DNA from: an uncultured Gammaproteobacteria bacterium | GTDB lineage: Bacteria > Pseudomonadota > Gammaproteobacteria > GCA-001735895 | Assembly (NCBI GenBank): GCA_937894085.1 | Contig: CALCSG010000157.1 | Coordinates: forward strand, 1-57,212 | Length of the DNA: 57,212 bases | Direction: 5' to 3' | Shown: in pieces, positions 10,435 to 21,936 of the stretch | How positions within the stretch are numbered: the first letter of the stretch is position 1 | How the letters are laid out: each line of letters begins with the position of its first letter | The notes under the pieces: generated by a model | Told to the model about the DNA's origin: nothing | Database searches by the model: none | Seen by the model: the letters and a program-made list of their open reading frames with translations, nothing else | Position numbers and translations under genes: made by a program

Positions 10435-11816
10435 TTCATTTGAACAGTCAGCAGCTTTTACAGCTTTTTCCTCAAGTAGAGAATGAACTGGCGCAATTTG
10501 CATTTACTTCTGTTGTGATTGACAGTCGACAATCAACTAAAGACAGCCTTTTTGTAGCAATCAGAGGTGAACACTTTGATGGTCATGAATTTATCAATAA
10601 AGCCGCTGAACAAGGTGCAGTGGCTGCCATTGTAGATACTTTTCAGGATGATTCTGCAATACCTCAAATAGTCGTCAATGATACACGTCTGGCTCTTGCG
10701 CAACTGGCCAGTTTCTGGCGCAAAAAAGTTAACCCTGTGGTGGTAGCCATCACCGGTAGTAATGGCAAGACTACAGTGAAAGAGATGCTGGGACAGATAT
10801 TATCGCAACAGGGTCAAACCCTGATGACAGCCGGCAATTTTAATAATGAAATTGGTGTGCCTCTAACATTGTTTCGATTATCCGAAAGTGACCGGTTTGC
10901 AGTGATTGAAATGGGTGCTAATCATCGTCAGGAAATTGCGCTGCTGGTGGAAATAGCCGAGCCGGATATAGTGTATGTAAATAATGCCATGGCTGCTCAT
11001 CTCGAAGGATTTGGTTCTTTGCAGGGGGTTATTGAAGCAAAAGGTGAGATGTATCAACATTGTAAAAGAACAGCTTTAGCCGTTTTTAATAACGATGAAA
11101 ACTCAGTAGATTACTGGAAATCAAATTCAGCTGCCGATAAGCAGTTATCTTTTTCCAGTAAACAGCAAGCAGATATTACAGGGCAAAGTGTACAGTTGGC
11201 TGACGGCTTAAAACTGACAGTGAGTTATCAGCAACAGCAATTTGAATGCAATTTGAAAGTGTTTGGTCTTCATAATGCGCAGAATGCGCTGGCTGCAATT
11301 ACCCTGGCAATTGCCTGCGGTGTAAATGCTCAACAGGCATGCCATTATTTGAATGCTTTTAGTGGTGTTAAAGGCAGGCAGCAATTTTTCGCTGGAGTGA
11401 ATGAAAGTGTCATTATTGATGACAGTTATAACGCTAACCCTGATTCTCTAGCGGCTGCTATAAAGGTTTTATGTGCTCTCGATGGAACACCCTGGCTGGC
11501 ACTAGGCGATATGGCGGAAATAGGTGAGCAATCGTTGCAAATGCATCAGCAGGCTGTGACTGAGGCAAAAGATGAGGGAGTACAGCAGTTTTTTGCTCTG
11601 GGAAAAATGAGTTGCCAGGCAGCAGATGTTTTTGCTGAAAATGGATTTTGTTTTGATAAGCATGACGAGATGGCAGAATTTCTTGCATCCCGTTTACATA
11701 GGAATATAAATTTACTGGTAAAAGGTTCACGCAGTGCTGGTATGGAGAAGGTAGTAGAAAAACTAACCCTGAAAGCTAATCCTGCCGATGCAGGAGGAGT
11801 GAATAATGCTGTATAG
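10431..11816 (+). CDS. murF: UDP-MurNAc-tripeptide--D-Ala-D-Ala ligase MurF
   Basis: [25 protein letters not shown] motifs, synteny. Confidence 0.97.
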   Translation: MIHLNSQQLLQLFPQVENELAQFAFTSVVIDSRQSTKDSLFVAIRGEHFDGHEFINKAAEQGAVAAIVDTFQDDSAIPQIVVNDTRLALAQLASFWRKKVNPVVVAITGSNGKTTVKEMLGQILSQQGQTLMTAGNFNNEIGVPLTLFRLSESDRFAVIEMGANHRQEIALLVEIAEPDIVYVNNAMAAHLEGFGSLQGVIEAKGEMYQHCKRTALAVFNNDENSVDYWKSNSAADKQLSFSSKQQADITGQSVQLADGLKLTVSYQQQQFECNLKVFGLHNAQNALAAITLAIACGVNAQQACHYLNAFSGVKGRQQFFAGVNESVIIDDSYNANPDSLAAAIKVLCALDGTPWLALGDMAEIGEQSLQMHQQAVTEAKDEGVQQFFALGKMSCQAADVFAENGFCFDKHDEMAEFLASRLHRNINLLVKGSRSAGMEKVVEKLTLKANPADAGGVNNAV

Positions 11817-12888
11817 CCTTGCTACTTACCTGACCCAGTTTTACAGTGGATTCAATCTGTTTCAATACCTTACCTTACGCACTATTCTGGGGGTTTTGAC
11901 GGCGTTGATTATATCCCTGATGGTGGGCCCCTGGATGATAAGGTTCCTGAGTAAATATAATATTGGTCAGAGTGTAAGAGATGATGGTCCTGAATCGCAT
12001 TTCAGCAAGGCTGGTACGCCGACCATGGGTGGTGCGCTGATCCTGGTATCTATCATTATCAGTACCCTGCTATGGAGTGATCTGAGCTCTCGTTTCGTGT
12101 GGATCGTGCTGTTTGTCACAGCGGGATTCGGCCTGATCGGCTGGATAGATGATTACAAAAAAATAGCGCTGGGAAATTCAAAAGGTCTGGCTTCGCGTTA
12201 CAAGTATTTATGGCAATCGATAATAGGACTCACCGCTGCCCTGGTACTTTATTCCACTGCGCAGTTACCTATTGAAACACAGTTGATTGTTCCCTTTATT
12301 AAATCACTGGTTTTTGATCTGGGGTGGATGTATATCGTATTAGCCTATTTCGTGATAGTCGGTAGTAGTAATGCGGTCAACCTGACTGACGGGCTGGATG
12401 GACTGGCTATTTTACCAACAGTTCTGGTTGGTGGTGCACTGGGTGTTTTTGCTTATGCTACCGGGAATACAAACTTCGCTGGATATCTGGGGATTCCATA
12501 TATTCCCGGAGTTGGTGAAATGGTTGTTTTCTGCGGAGCCCTGGTCGGTGCAGGTTTAGGATTTTTATGGTTTAACACTTACCCTGCGCAAGTATTTATG
12601 GGTGATGTGGGTGCGTTAGCCCTGGGCGCCGCACTCGGTGTTATAGCCGTTATAGTACGACAGGAACTGGTGCTATTTATAATGGGCGGTATTTTCGTGG
12701 TTGAAACCGTCTCAGTCATTCTGCAGGTCGGCTCCTATAAATTAACCGGTCGCCGTATTTTTCGCATGGCTCCACTGCATCACCATTTCGAATTAAAAGG
12801 CTGGCCAGAGCCTCGAATCATTGTACGTTTCTGGATTATCACGGTTATTCTTGTGTTAATTGGTCTGGCGAGTCTGAAGGTAAGGTGA
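11806..12888 (+). CDS. mraY: Phospho-MurNAc-pentapeptide transferase MraY
   Basis: Polytopic; [33 protein letters not shown] motifs. Confidence 0.98.
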   Translation: MLYSLATYLTQFYSGFNLFQYLTLRTILGVLTALIISLMVGPWMIRFLSKYNIGQSVRDDGPESHFSKAGTPTMGGALILVSIIISTLLWSDLSSRFVWIVLFVTAGFGLIGWIDDYKKIALGNSKGLASRYKYLWQSIIGLTAALVLYSTAQLPIETQLIVPFIKSLVFDLGWMYIVLAYFVIVGSSNAVNLTDGLDGLAILPTVLVGGALGVFAYATGNTNFAGYLGIPYIPGVGEMVVFCGALVGAGLGFLWFNTYPAQVFMGDVGALALGAALGVIAVIVRQELVLFIMGGIFVVETVSVILQVGSYKLTGRRIFRMAPLHHHFELKGWPEPRIIVRFWIITVILVLIGLASLKVR

Positions 12889-14222
12889 TGCAGGCTATGA
12901 AACTTCATCTGACAATGCATAAAGACCAGCGCTACCTTGTAGTCGGTCTGGGAATGACTGGTTATTCGGTGGCCTGTTATCTGTTGCAACAAGGTTATGC
13001 CTGCGTTATTCAGGATGACCGTGAGCTACCGCCTTATTTAACTGAGTTAATGGAAAAGTTTCCATCTGCAGTTGTCATTAGAGAAAATTTATCCGCAATA
13101 ATGTTGTCAGATATTGATTGCCTGGTGGTCAGCCCCGGTCTGTCGATACGCTCTCCGCTCATGCAGAAAATAGCAAAGTCAGGTAAAAGAATTATCGGTG
13201 ATATTGAATTGTTTGCAGAAGCTGTTGATAAGCCTGTTCTCGCGATTACCGGGTCAAATGGCAAAAGTACGGTCACCAGCCTGTTAGGAGCAATGATCGA
13301 GGCGGATGGTAAAAAAGCTGGAGTCGGTGGCAATATCGGGGTACCGGCACTCGACTTACTGAGTGAAAATATTGATTTTTATGTCCTTGAACTTTCAAGT
13401 TTTCAGCTGGAAACAACATCGTCCTTAAGGCCGCTGGTATGTACCGTGTTGAATGTCAGTGAAGATCATATGGATCGTTATGATGATCTAGCAGATTATC
13501 AGCAAAGTAAAAAGTCCATTTATGCTAAGGCATCTTTTTGTGTCAGTAATATGGATGATGATTTAACAAAAAATACTCAAAATGATATTCAGTTTTCAAT
13601 ATTGAATAGCTCGGCAGCATTTAGTGTGACTGAATCAGCTAAAACGATGCTGGCAGTTAATGGAGAAGGCTGGATAGAAACTTCAGAATTAAAGTTAAAA
13701 GGTCGACATAACTGGGCTAACTGTCTGGCAGCGATGGCAATGGCTCAGCAGATAAAAATTTCAAAACCTGCAATTATAAAAGCGCTTAAATCTTTTGGCG
13801 GACTGTCTCATCGAAGTGAATGGATTGCTGAGATAAACGGGGTTAGCTGGATTAATGATTCCAAGGGGACCAATCCGGGAGCAACAAAAGCAGCGATTGA
13901 AGGATTTGATGAACCTGTTATTTTACTGGCCGGCGGTCAGAGTAAAGGTGCAGATGCCTCTGTGTTGTGTGAGAGTTTAAAGCAGCATGTAAAAACCGTG
14001 CTTTTATTCGGTCAGGATGCTGATCTCATGGAGCAAAGCTGGCAGCACTGCGTAACTATTCAGCGGGTTGAAAATATGCAGCAGGCTGTGAAATCTGCCA
14101 GTGAAATAGCTCTGCCCGGTGATATTGTTTTATTGTCACCAGCCTGTGCCAGTTTTGATATGTATAGCGGGTTTGCTGCACGCGGTGAACATTTCCGCTC
14201 TCTGGTGAGGATGATGCAATGA
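12885..14222 (+). CDS. murD: UDP-MurNAc-L-alanine--D-glutamate ligase MurD
   Basis: [26 protein letters not shown] motifs. Confidence 0.97.
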   Translation: MMQAMKLHLTMHKDQRYLVVGLGMTGYSVACYLLQQGYACVIQDDRELPPYLTELMEKFPSAVVIRENLSAIMLSDIDCLVVSPGLSIRSPLMQKIAKSGKRIIGDIELFAEAVDKPVLAITGSNGKSTVTSLLGAMIEADGKKAGVGGNIGVPALDLLSENIDFYVLELSSFQLETTSSLRPLVCTVLNVSEDHMDRYDDLADYQQSKKSIYAKASFCVSNMDDDLTKNTQNDIQFSILNSSAAFSVTESAKTMLAVNGEGWIETSELKLKGRHNWANCLAAMAMAQQIKISKPAIIKALKSFGGLSHRSEWIAEINGVSWINDSKGTNPGATKAAIEGFDEPVILLAGGQSKGADASVLCESLKQHVKTVLLFGQDADLMEQSWQHCVTIQRVENMQQAVKSASEIALPGDIVLLSPACASFDMYSGFAARGEHFRSLVRMMQ

Positions 14223-15436
14223 GTTCTCAGGCTATACGTGCATCACAACTGGAAAAGATCAGGTCAACTACGCTTCCCGAAGTGTTAGACAGTCAAATTC
14301 TACTGATCTATGGATTGCTGGCGGGTATCGGTTTAATCATGGTGACTTCAGCATCGATCGGTATAGCTGATGTACATATGAATGATCCGTTTTACTATGG
14401 AAAACGACAGTTCTTACGCCTTGTGCTGGGTGTATTACTGATCTGGATGGCTTATAGGATTCCGACTAAAGTGTGGAAAGATAACGGCATGATACTCATG
14501 TTAAGTTCTCTTTTCCTGCTGGTTCTGGTACTCATTCCTGGTATTGGACGCACTGTCAATGGTTCTACCCGTTGGCTTGATCTGATTGTTTTTACTGTAC
14601 AGGTGTCTGAAATAGCCAAGTTATTTCTGATTATTTATTTAAGCGGTTACTTAATACGCCGTTCGGATGAAATTCAATCAGGAATCATGGGCTTTATTAA
14701 ACCCATGATTATACTGGCAATGGCTAGCGGACTTTTATTGCTGGAGCCCGATTTTGGTGCTGCAGCGGTACTGTTAATGACCGGACTGGGGATGATTTTC
14801 CTGGGTGGTGTTCAGTTTAAACAATTCATCATTTTTGTGTTGGGTACGCTCACTCTAATGGTATTAATGGTAATTGTTTCACCTTACAGAATGGCACGTG
14901 TCACTTCTTTTCTTGATCCATGGGCTGATCCTTTTAACAGTGGTTTTCAGCTAACACAGTCACTTATTGCGATAGGTAGTGGTGGCATTTTTGGTACAGG
15001 TCTGGGTGGCAGTATTCAAAAACTTTTCTATTTACCGGAAGCGCATACCGACTTTCTTTTTGCAGTTTATTCTGAAGAAATGGGTCTGGTCGGAGCCGTT
15101 TTTCTGATTCTTATCTATGCCTGGTTTGTTATTCGCTGTTTTCAAATAGGTAAGACCGCTTTGTTAAAAGCAAAGCCTTTCGGTGCCTACCTCGTATATG
15201 GTGTCGGTCTGCTGGTGAGTATTCAGGCTTTGATCAATATGGGCGTTAATATGGGAGCATTGCCTACCAAAGGATTGACCTTACCTTTTATCAGTTATGG
15301 CGGTAACAGTATTTTAATTATGTCGTTTGCTGTTGGTCTGGTACTTCGTGTTCATTATGAAAACTGTATTGTGGAGCAAAAAGATAAACCGGCTAAAAAG
15401 TATTCACGCTCAGCTAAGGTGAAAAATAATGGTTGA
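14219..15436 (+). CDS. ftsW: SEDS glycosyltransferase FtsW
   Basis: Polytopic SEDS protein; LPEAHTDFLFAV, PFISYGGNS. Confidence 0.97.
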   Translation: MSSQAIRASQLEKIRSTTLPEVLDSQILLIYGLLAGIGLIMVTSASIGIADVHMNDPFYYGKRQFLRLVLGVLLIWMAYRIPTKVWKDNGMILMLSSLFLLVLVLIPGIGRTVNGSTRWLDLIVFTVQVSEIAKLFLIIYLSGYLIRRSDEIQSGIMGFIKPMIILAMASGLLLLEPDFGAAAVLLMTGLGMIFLGGVQFKQFIIFVLGTLTLMVLMVIVSPYRMARVTSFLDPWADPFNSGFQLTQSLIAIGSGGIFGTGLGGSIQKLFYLPEAHTDFLFAVYSEEMGLVGAVFLILIYAWFVIRCFQIGKTALLKAKPFGAYLVYGVGLLVSIQALINMGVNMGALPTKGLTLPFISYGGNSILIMSFAVGLVLRVHYENCIVEQKDKPAKKYSRSAKVKNNG

Positions 15437-16517
15437 TTCCAGACGACCCATTATGGTGATGGCTGGCGGCACTGGTGGCCATGTGTTTCCGGCCCTGGCT
15501 GTTGCTAATTACTTAAGGGATAAGGGTGAAAACATTATCTGGATGGGTACACGATCTGGTATTGAGTCGCGTCTTGTTCCGGCTGAAAATTTTCCCATTG
15601 AATGGTTATCTGTGCAGGGCTTACGTGGAAAGGGAAAACTTGTTTTAGCTTTGGCTCCATTTAAGTTATTGCAAGCCTGTTATCAGGCAATGATGTTGTT
15701 GCTTAAACACCGGCCACGGGCAGTTTTAGGCATGGGTGGTTTTGCCTCAGGGCCGGGTGGATTTATGGCCTGGTTATTACGCATTCCTTTGATAATTCAT
15801 GAGCAGAATGCAGTGACAGGGTTGACTAATAAATTACTTAGTCGATTTGCTACTTTAAAATTTTTCGCATTCCCATCTGCCGCCAGTTTGATTAAAGGTG
15901 GTCGGGTTGTCGGCAATCCTGTGCGCCAGGAAATTGTCGACATGGAGCCCCCGCAAAAAAGATTAGGTAGACATTCCCGGAACACGATGAATGTGTTGAT
16001 TCTGGGCGGTAGCCTGGGAGCAAAGACTCTTAATGAAACCGTACCGGATGCGCTTAAAAGTATTGATAGAGCAAATCGACCTGTAATCCGTCACCAGTGT
16101 GGCTCAAGACATTTAACCGAATGCACAATTCGTTACCAACATAATGAGGTTGACGCTGAAGTCGTTGAGTTTATAGATGATATGAAAGCCGCCTACGAAT
16201 GGTCTGATCTGGTGATTTGCAGAGCAGGCGCTTTAACCATTGCTGAACTTGCCGCAGCGGGTGTGGCATCAATACTAATTCCATATCCTTATGCGGTGGA
16301 TGATCATCAATTCGTGAATGCCGGATTTTTGAGCGCAGTTGATGCTGCAATAGTGGTACGGGACGAAAGTTTTACAGCACAATATCTGTCACAAAAACTA
16401 TTACACTTTTTATCTCATAAAGAGGAATTACTACAGATGGCATGTCAGGCCAGGGAAGTGGCTTACACAGATGCAACTCAACAGGTTGCTGCAGGCATTT
16501 TACAGGAGGCTTTGTAA
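15429..16517 (+). CDS. murG: UDP-GlcNAc transferase MurG
   Basis: MAGGTGGHVFPALAVA, ICRAGALTIAELAAAG. Confidence 0.98.
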   Translation: MVDSRRPIMVMAGGTGGHVFPALAVANYLRDKGENIIWMGTRSGIESRLVPAENFPIEWLSVQGLRGKGKLVLALAPFKLLQACYQAMMLLLKHRPRAVLGMGGFASGPGGFMAWLLRIPLIIHEQNAVTGLTNKLLSRFATLKFFAFPSAASLIKGGRVVGNPVRQEIVDMEPPQKRLGRHSRNTMNVLILGGSLGAKTLNETVPDALKSIDRANRPVIRHQCGSRHLTECTIRYQHNEVDAEVVEFIDDMKAAYEWSDLVICRAGALTIAELAAAGVASILIPYPYAVDDHQFVNAGFLSAVDAAIVVRDESFTAQYLSQKLLHFLSHKEELLQMACQAREVAYTDATQQVAAGILQEAL

Positions 16518-17938
16518 TGACTCGATCTCCCAGACAATTAATGCGCCGTACCAAAAACATCCATTTTGTGGGTATTGGTGGTGCGGGTATGAGCGGCATA
16601 GCCGAAGTGTTTCATAATCTCGGTTATAAAGTGACCGGTTCAGATATTAATGATAGTCCTACTGTAAAACATCTTAGCGAGTTGGGTATCAATATAAATA
16701 TTGGACATCATGCAGACAATATTACTGATTCACACGTTGTAGTGATATCGACAGCGATAGACGAGTCTAACCCTGAAATTATGAATGCCAGAGAGTTACG
16801 CATTCCAATAGTTAGACGGGCCGAAATGTTGGCGGAGTTGATGCGTTTTCGTCAGGGTATTGCGGTTGCCGGTACCCATGGCAAAACGACCACAACAAGC
16901 CTGGTAACATCTGTTCTTGTTGAAGGTGGACTGGATCCTACTTATGTCATTGGCGGTAAATTAAATAGTTCAGGGCGTCATGCAAAGCTCGGTGACAGTG
17001 ATTACCTGGTCGCAGAAGCCGATGAAAGTGACGCTTCATTTTTATATCTACAGCCTTATATCGCCATAGTGACCAATATTGATCATGATCACTTATCCAC
17101 TTATGAAGGTGATTTTGAACGCCTGAAACATACCTTTGTTGAGTTTTTACACCACCTGCCATTTTATGGCCTGGCGGTAGTGTGCATAGATGATGATGTG
17201 GTAAGAGAAATATTGCCATTAATATCAAGACCTGTACTGACTTACGGAGAGTCTGCAGATGCCGATGTCAGAATCAGTAACATTAAAGCGGACTCGTCAC
17301 GTACTCTTTTCAGCGTGAAATTTCCGGATCAAACAACAGTAGATATCGAACTCAACATGGCCGGTAAGCATAATGTGTTAAATGCCACGGCAGCGCTTGC
17401 AGTGGGATGGGAGCTGGAAGTTACTAAAGAACAAATGCAAGTTGCTCTTGCCCGGTTTGAAGGCATAGGCCGGCGTTTTCAGATAACCGAAAATCTTAAT
17501 TTTAACGGCAGGACAATTCGACAAATTGATGATTATGGTCATCACCCGAATGAAATTAAAGCGACCATTGAAGCGATTCGAGCTGCCTGGCCAGATCAAC
17601 GTTTAGCGGTTGTTTTTCAACCGCATCGATATACCAGGACGCGTGATTTATTTGAAGATTTTTCCAGTGTTTTGTCGGAGGTAGACCAGTTAGTGTTACT
17701 GGAAGTTTATGCAGCTGGTGAAAAATATATTAAGGACGCCGATGGCAGAGCATTAAGCCGGTCGATTCGAAACCGTGGTCGTATCGACCCTGTTTTTGTA
17801 GAAAACATAAATGAACTGGAATCTGTATTAGACACTGTCATTGAAGATAATGACATCATGTTAACGCTAGGGGCCGGTAGCATCGGTGCATTTGCGGTGG
17901 AATTTGTAAACCAGCATAAAATGGATTCAAAGGGATGA
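16517..17938 (+). CDS. murC: UDP-MurNAc--L-alanine ligase MurC (start at 16517, not 16442)
   Basis: HFVGIGGAGMSGIAEV, GTHGKTTTTSL; TAATG overlap with the murG stop after a GGAGG-type RBS. Confidence 0.96.
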   Translation: MTRSPRQLMRRTKNIHFVGIGGAGMSGIAEVFHNLGYKVTGSDINDSPTVKHLSELGININIGHHADNITDSHVVVISTAIDESNPEIMNARELRIPIVRRAEMLAELMRFRQGIAVAGTHGKTTTTSLVTSVLVEGGLDPTYVIGGKLNSSGRHAKLGDSDYLVAEADESDASFLYLQPYIAIVTNIDHDHLSTYEGDFERLKHTFVEFLHHLPFYGLAVVCIDDDVVREILPLISRPVLTYGESADADVRISNIKADSSRTLFSVKFPDQTTVDIELNMAGKHNVLNATAALAVGWELEVTKEQMQVALARFEGIGRRFQITENLNFNGRTIRQIDDYGHHPNEIKATIEAIRAAWPDQRLAVVFQPHRYTRTRDLFEDFSSVLSEVDQLVLLEVYAAGEKYIKDADGRALSRSIRNRGRIDPVFVENINELESVLDTVIEDNDIMLTLGAGSIGAFAVEFVNQHKMDSKG

Positions 17939-18831
17939 TGAATATGGCTTTGCAAACAACTCTTCGCGGTCACCTCGTACATAATGAACCTATGGGAAAG
18001 CATTGTAGCTGGCGTACAGGTGGTGCTGCAGAGATATATTTTGAACCTGCCGATAAACAGGATCTGATTTTGTTTTTAACGCAAACAGCAAATGATGTTC
18101 CTGTTACATGGATAGGTCTTGGCAGTAATTTGCTGGTGAGAGATGGTGGGCTTAAAGGCATTGTCATTTCAACACTCAATAAACTCAATGATTTAAGGCT
18201 GCTTGATAATGGTAACGTATATGCAGAAAGTGGTGTGACATGCGCCAAGCTGGCTCGTTTTTGTCAAAAGCATAATCTGGATGGTGCTGATTTTCTGGCG
18301 GGTATTCCCGGTACAGTGGGTGGCGCTCTGGCAATGAATGCCGGTGCATTCGGATTTGAAACATGGCAATTTGTCAAGTCTGTGGAAATTGTTAACCGTC
18401 TGGGCCACCTTGAAAGCAGGGAGTCGAGTGAATTTAAAGTTTCTTATCGAAGTGTCGAATTGGCGCATTCTGAATGGTTTAGTGCATCTGTTTTCTGCTT
18501 TCCTGTAAAGACTGATGATGAAGAATCAAACATCAAACCTTTACTGGCTAAAAGAAATGCATCTCAGCCAATAGGTCTGCCTTCCTGCGGTTCAGTATTT
18601 AAAAATCCACAGGGGGATCATGCGGCACGATTAATAGAGGCCGCCGGTTTAAAAGGGTTTTGTATAGGAGGCGCATGCATTTCTACAAAGCATGCTAATT
18701 TTATCATTAATGAAAACAACGCAAGCGCTACGGATATTGAAGCGCTTATTACTGAAATTCAACATCAGGTGAAGCAGAAGTTTAATATTGAATTAAATAC
18801 TGAAGTCAGAATTATGGGAGACAAGCTATGA
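17935..18831 (+). CDS. murB: UDP-N-acetylenolpyruvoylglucosamine reductase MurB
   Basis: SWRTGGAAEIYFEP, LGSNLLVRDGG, GIPGTVGGALAMNAGAFG. Confidence 0.97.
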   Translation: MMNMALQTTLRGHLVHNEPMGKHCSWRTGGAAEIYFEPADKQDLILFLTQTANDVPVTWIGLGSNLLVRDGGLKGIVISTLNKLNDLRLLDNGNVYAESGVTCAKLARFCQKHNLDGADFLAGIPGTVGGALAMNAGAFGFETWQFVKSVEIVNRLGHLESRESSEFKVSYRSVELAHSEWFSASVFCFPVKTDDEESNIKPLLAKRNASQPIGLPSCGSVFKNPQGDHAARLIEAAGLKGFCIGGACISTKHANFIINENNASATDIEALITEIQHQVKQKFNIELNTEVRIMGDKL

Positions 18832-19787
18832 GTTTTGATCACTTAATGCCTGCGCAAGATATTGTTGAAAAAAGTGGCAGAGTCGCTGTTTTAATGGGAG
18901 GCACTTCGGCTGAACGAGAAGTTTCTCTGACTTCAGGACGTTTTGTTTTAGAGGCATTAATCGATGCTGGTGTTGATGCGTTTAAAGTTGATATACAGCA
19001 GAATAAATTACAGCAGTTAATAGAACTTAAAGCCGATCGGGTTTTTAATATATTGCATGGTCGGGGCGGAGAAGATGGAGAGATACAGGCAATTCTGGAA
19101 GTTCTGAATATTCCTTATACTGGTAGTGGAGTTAAAGCCTGCGCTGTCACGATGGATAAATTAATGACCAAAAGGTTATTACTGGGGTGTGGATTGAGTA
19201 CGCCAGCCTTTATGGAAATTAAATCTAAAAAAGATTGTGAGAAAGTCCTGAACTCGATGCAATTACCATTAATCATCAAACCGGTTAATGAAGGTTCCAG
19301 TATTGGTATGACTAAAGTTACACGTAATGAGCAGTTAGTGCCGGCTTATGAACTTGCATCCCAATATGGAACGGTGATGGCTGAACAATGGATTGTTGGT
19401 AAAGAATTTACGGTGTCCTGGTTAGACAAAACGATATTACCATTTTGTAAAATAGAAACACCGCATGATTTTTATGACTACGATGCAAAATACCAGGCCA
19501 GTGATACTGCTTATATATTTCCCTGCGGGTTAGATGAAGTACAACAGGAAATACTGCGACAACTGGTTCTTGAAATCATCGATATTTGCGATCTTCGTCA
19601 TTGGGGGCGAGCTGATTTTATGATGAATAGTGAGGGTGAGTTTCTGGTGATTGATGTAAATACAATACCCGGAATGACTGATCACAGCCTGGTGCCGATG
19701 GCGGCAAAGCAGGCTGGTTTGAACTTTCAGCAACTGGTTTTAAAGTTACTTGAATTAACATTAGAGGTGGAAACACAGCATGTTTGA
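18828..19787 (+). CDS. ddlB: D-alanine--D-alanine ligase
   Basis: VLMGGTSAEREVSLTSG, EGSSIGMTKV, DVNTIPGMTDHSLVP. Confidence 0.97.
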   Translation: MSFDHLMPAQDIVEKSGRVAVLMGGTSAEREVSLTSGRFVLEALIDAGVDAFKVDIQQNKLQQLIELKADRVFNILHGRGGEDGEIQAILEVLNIPYTGSGVKACAVTMDKLMTKRLLLGCGLSTPAFMEIKSKKDCEKVLNSMQLPLIIKPVNEGSSIGMTKVTRNEQLVPAYELASQYGTVMAEQWIVGKEFTVSWLDKTILPFCKIETPHDFYDYDAKYQASDTAYIFPCGLDEVQQEILRQLVLEIIDICDLRHWGRADFMMNSEGEFLVIDVNTIPGMTDHSLVPMAAKQAGLNFQQLVLKLLELTLEVETQHV

Positions 19788-20670
19788 TTCATTAACTATT
19801 CCAGCTTTTAGCAGTAATAAAAAATCGCCTGCTCGAAACATTAATAAGCCCGATAAGAATGTAAAAAGTAGAAGTAAAAATAAGCCACAGGCCAGTAAAA
19901 ATCAGGTTCGTGAAGCAGTGGAATTACTGTGGCTAAAACAGCTTATGAATGCCAGGGTCGCTGCCATCCTGTTGTTTATTTGTGCCCTGATAAGTGTTCC
20001 GTTTTTATTACCAACCGAAGAAATATTACCTATCGATAAAATTAAAGTATCGGGAGACTATGAGCAGATAAATATGACTCAGATAGATCAGTATCTGGAT
20101 ACCTATCTGGGTAAAGGTTTCTTCTCAGTTGATATCAAATCTATTCAACAAAACATAAGTCAGCAGCCCTGGATTAAAACAGTTTCAGTAAAACGTGTAT
20201 GGCCAAACCAGTTAACGGTAACTGTAACCAGGAAGCAGGCAGTTGCCAGATGGGACAGTGAACATCTGTTAAGTCAGCAAGCCATCATATTTAAAGCAGA
20301 TGTTGAAAAATATGCTCATTTGCCGCTCATTAACGGTTATGCAGGGCAGACTGTAGAATTACTTAATCGATACAGTCAGATACAGAAGGAATTTTCAGCA
20401 AATGATATTTTGATATCTGAAATGCTCGAGGACAATAAAGGTGCTTTAACTCTGGTGCTGAATAAAACTCTGAAAGTGAATATAGGAAGTGAAAATAATG
20501 ATCTGAAATTAAAGCACTTACTGGCAGTTTATCCGCATTATATTCGATCCAGAATAGAGCAGATTAAACATATTGATTTTCGTTATACCAATGGATTTTC
20601 CATAGCCTGGAAGGAAGAATTTTTGAATCAATCAGGCGACACAAAGCAACGAGGCAGCAAGAATGTCTAA
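19780..20670 (+). CDS. ftsQ: Cell division protein FtsQ
   Basis: Single TM plus POTRA-like domain, WIKTVSVKRVWPNQLTVTVTRKQAVARW; between ddlB and ftsA. Confidence 0.95.
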   Translation: MFDSLTIPAFSSNKKSPARNINKPDKNVKSRSKNKPQASKNQVREAVELLWLKQLMNARVAAILLFICALISVPFLLPTEEILPIDKIKVSGDYEQINMTQIDQYLDTYLGKGFFSVDIKSIQQNISQQPWIKTVSVKRVWPNQLTVTVTRKQAVARWDSEHLLSQQAIIFKADVEKYAHLPLINGYAGQTVELLNRYSQIQKEFSANDILISEMLEDNKGALTLVLNKTLKVNIGSENNDLKLKHLLAVYPHYIRSRIEQIKHIDFRYTNGFSIAWKEEFLNQSGDTKQRGSKNV

Positions 20671-21901
20671 AAAGACAGAAAATAATCTTATCGTCGGACT
20701 CGATATAGGCACCTCCAAGGTGGTTGCAATTGTTGGAGAGGTAACGGTTGAAGGTGGAATTGAAATTATCGGCGTGGGTACTCAGCCATCAAAAGGTCTG
20801 AAAAAAGGTGTCGTAGTTAATATTGAATCCACGGTTCAATCTATTCAGCGAGCCGTAGAAGAAGCAGAATTGATGGCAGGCTGCCAGATTCGCTCAGTTT
20901 ATGCGGGCATAGCCGGTAGTCATGTTAAAAGTATTAATTCTCATGGAATTGTAGCGATAAAGGATAAAGAGGTTACACCTGCTGACGTGGCCAGGGTTAT
21001 AGATGCTGCAAAAGCGGTTGCGATTCCAGCAGACCAACGGATATTACATGTTATACCGCAGGAATTTTTAATCGATAACCAGGAAGGAATTCGTGACCCA
21101 ATCAGTATGTCAGGGGTGCGTCTTGAATCAAGAGTGCACCTGGTGACCGGGGCTGTCAGTGCAGCACAGAATATCATTAAATGTGTACGCCGTTGCGGGC
21201 TCGAAGTGGATGACATTATTCTTGAACAATTAGCATCCAGTGCATCTGTTTTAACCGATGACGAAAAGGAACTGGGCGTCTGTCTGGTTGATATTGGCGG
21301 TGGAACAACCGACATTGCTGTGTTTACCGAAGGTGCTATTCGACATACCGCGGTCATTCCGATTGCCGGTGATCAGGTGACCAATGATATTGCTGTTGCG
21401 TTGCGTACACCGACACAGTACGCGAATGATTTAAAGATTAAATATGCCTGTGCTTTAAGACAACTGGCAACGGGAGATGAGACTATCGAAGTACCCAGTG
21501 TCGGCGATCGTGCACCACGACGTCTGGCACGACAAACCCTGGCCGAAGTTGTTGAGCCACGGTATGAAGAATTACTTGGCCTGGTACAGGCTGAATTAAG
21601 ACGCGCCGGATTTGAAGAAATTTGTGCTGCAGGCATTGTGCTAACCGGTGGCAGTTCAAAAATGGAAGGTGTGATCGAGCTGGCTGAAGAGATTTTTCAC
21701 ATGCCGGTAAGGCTGGGTGTACCTCAACATGTATCAGGGTTAGTCGATGTTATAAGAAATCCAATCCACGCAACTGGCGTGGGTTTATTGCTGTTTGGTC
21801 TAAAACAACAGCAATCCAGTTTTTCCAGTCATCAGCTGGAAGAAGATTCTGGAGACAGCGTATGGAAGAAAATGAAAAGCTGGTTTCAGGGTAATTTTTA
21901 A
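20663..21901 (+). CDS. ftsA: Cell division protein FtsA
   Basis: IVGLDIGTSKVVAIVGE, VDIGGGTTDIAVF, C-terminal amphipathic WKKMKSWFQGNF. Confidence 0.98.
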   Translation: MSKKTENNLIVGLDIGTSKVVAIVGEVTVEGGIEIIGVGTQPSKGLKKGVVVNIESTVQSIQRAVEEAELMAGCQIRSVYAGIAGSHVKSINSHGIVAIKDKEVTPADVARVIDAAKAVAIPADQRILHVIPQEFLIDNQEGIRDPISMSGVRLESRVHLVTGAVSAAQNIIKCVRRCGLEVDDIILEQLASSASVLTDDEKELGVCLVDIGGGTTDIAVFTEGAIRHTAVIPIAGDQVTNDIAVALRTPTQYANDLKIKYACALRQLATGDETIEVPSVGDRAPRRLARQTLAEVVEPRYEELLGLVQAELRRAGFEEICAAGIVLTGGSSKMEGVIELAEEIFHMPVRLGVPQHVSGLVDVIRNPIHATGVGLLLFGLKQQQSSFSSHQLEEDSGDSVWKKMKSWFQGNF

Positions 21902-21936
21902 TTGTTATTGTTCTTTAAAGTAAGAGGAGAAATGGT

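Noticed and set aside
16442-16516. N-terminal extension of murC (MSGQGSGLHRCNSTGCCRHFTGGF...)
   Set aside because: Overlaps the murG C-terminus out of frame; the conserved start with an RBS is at 16517
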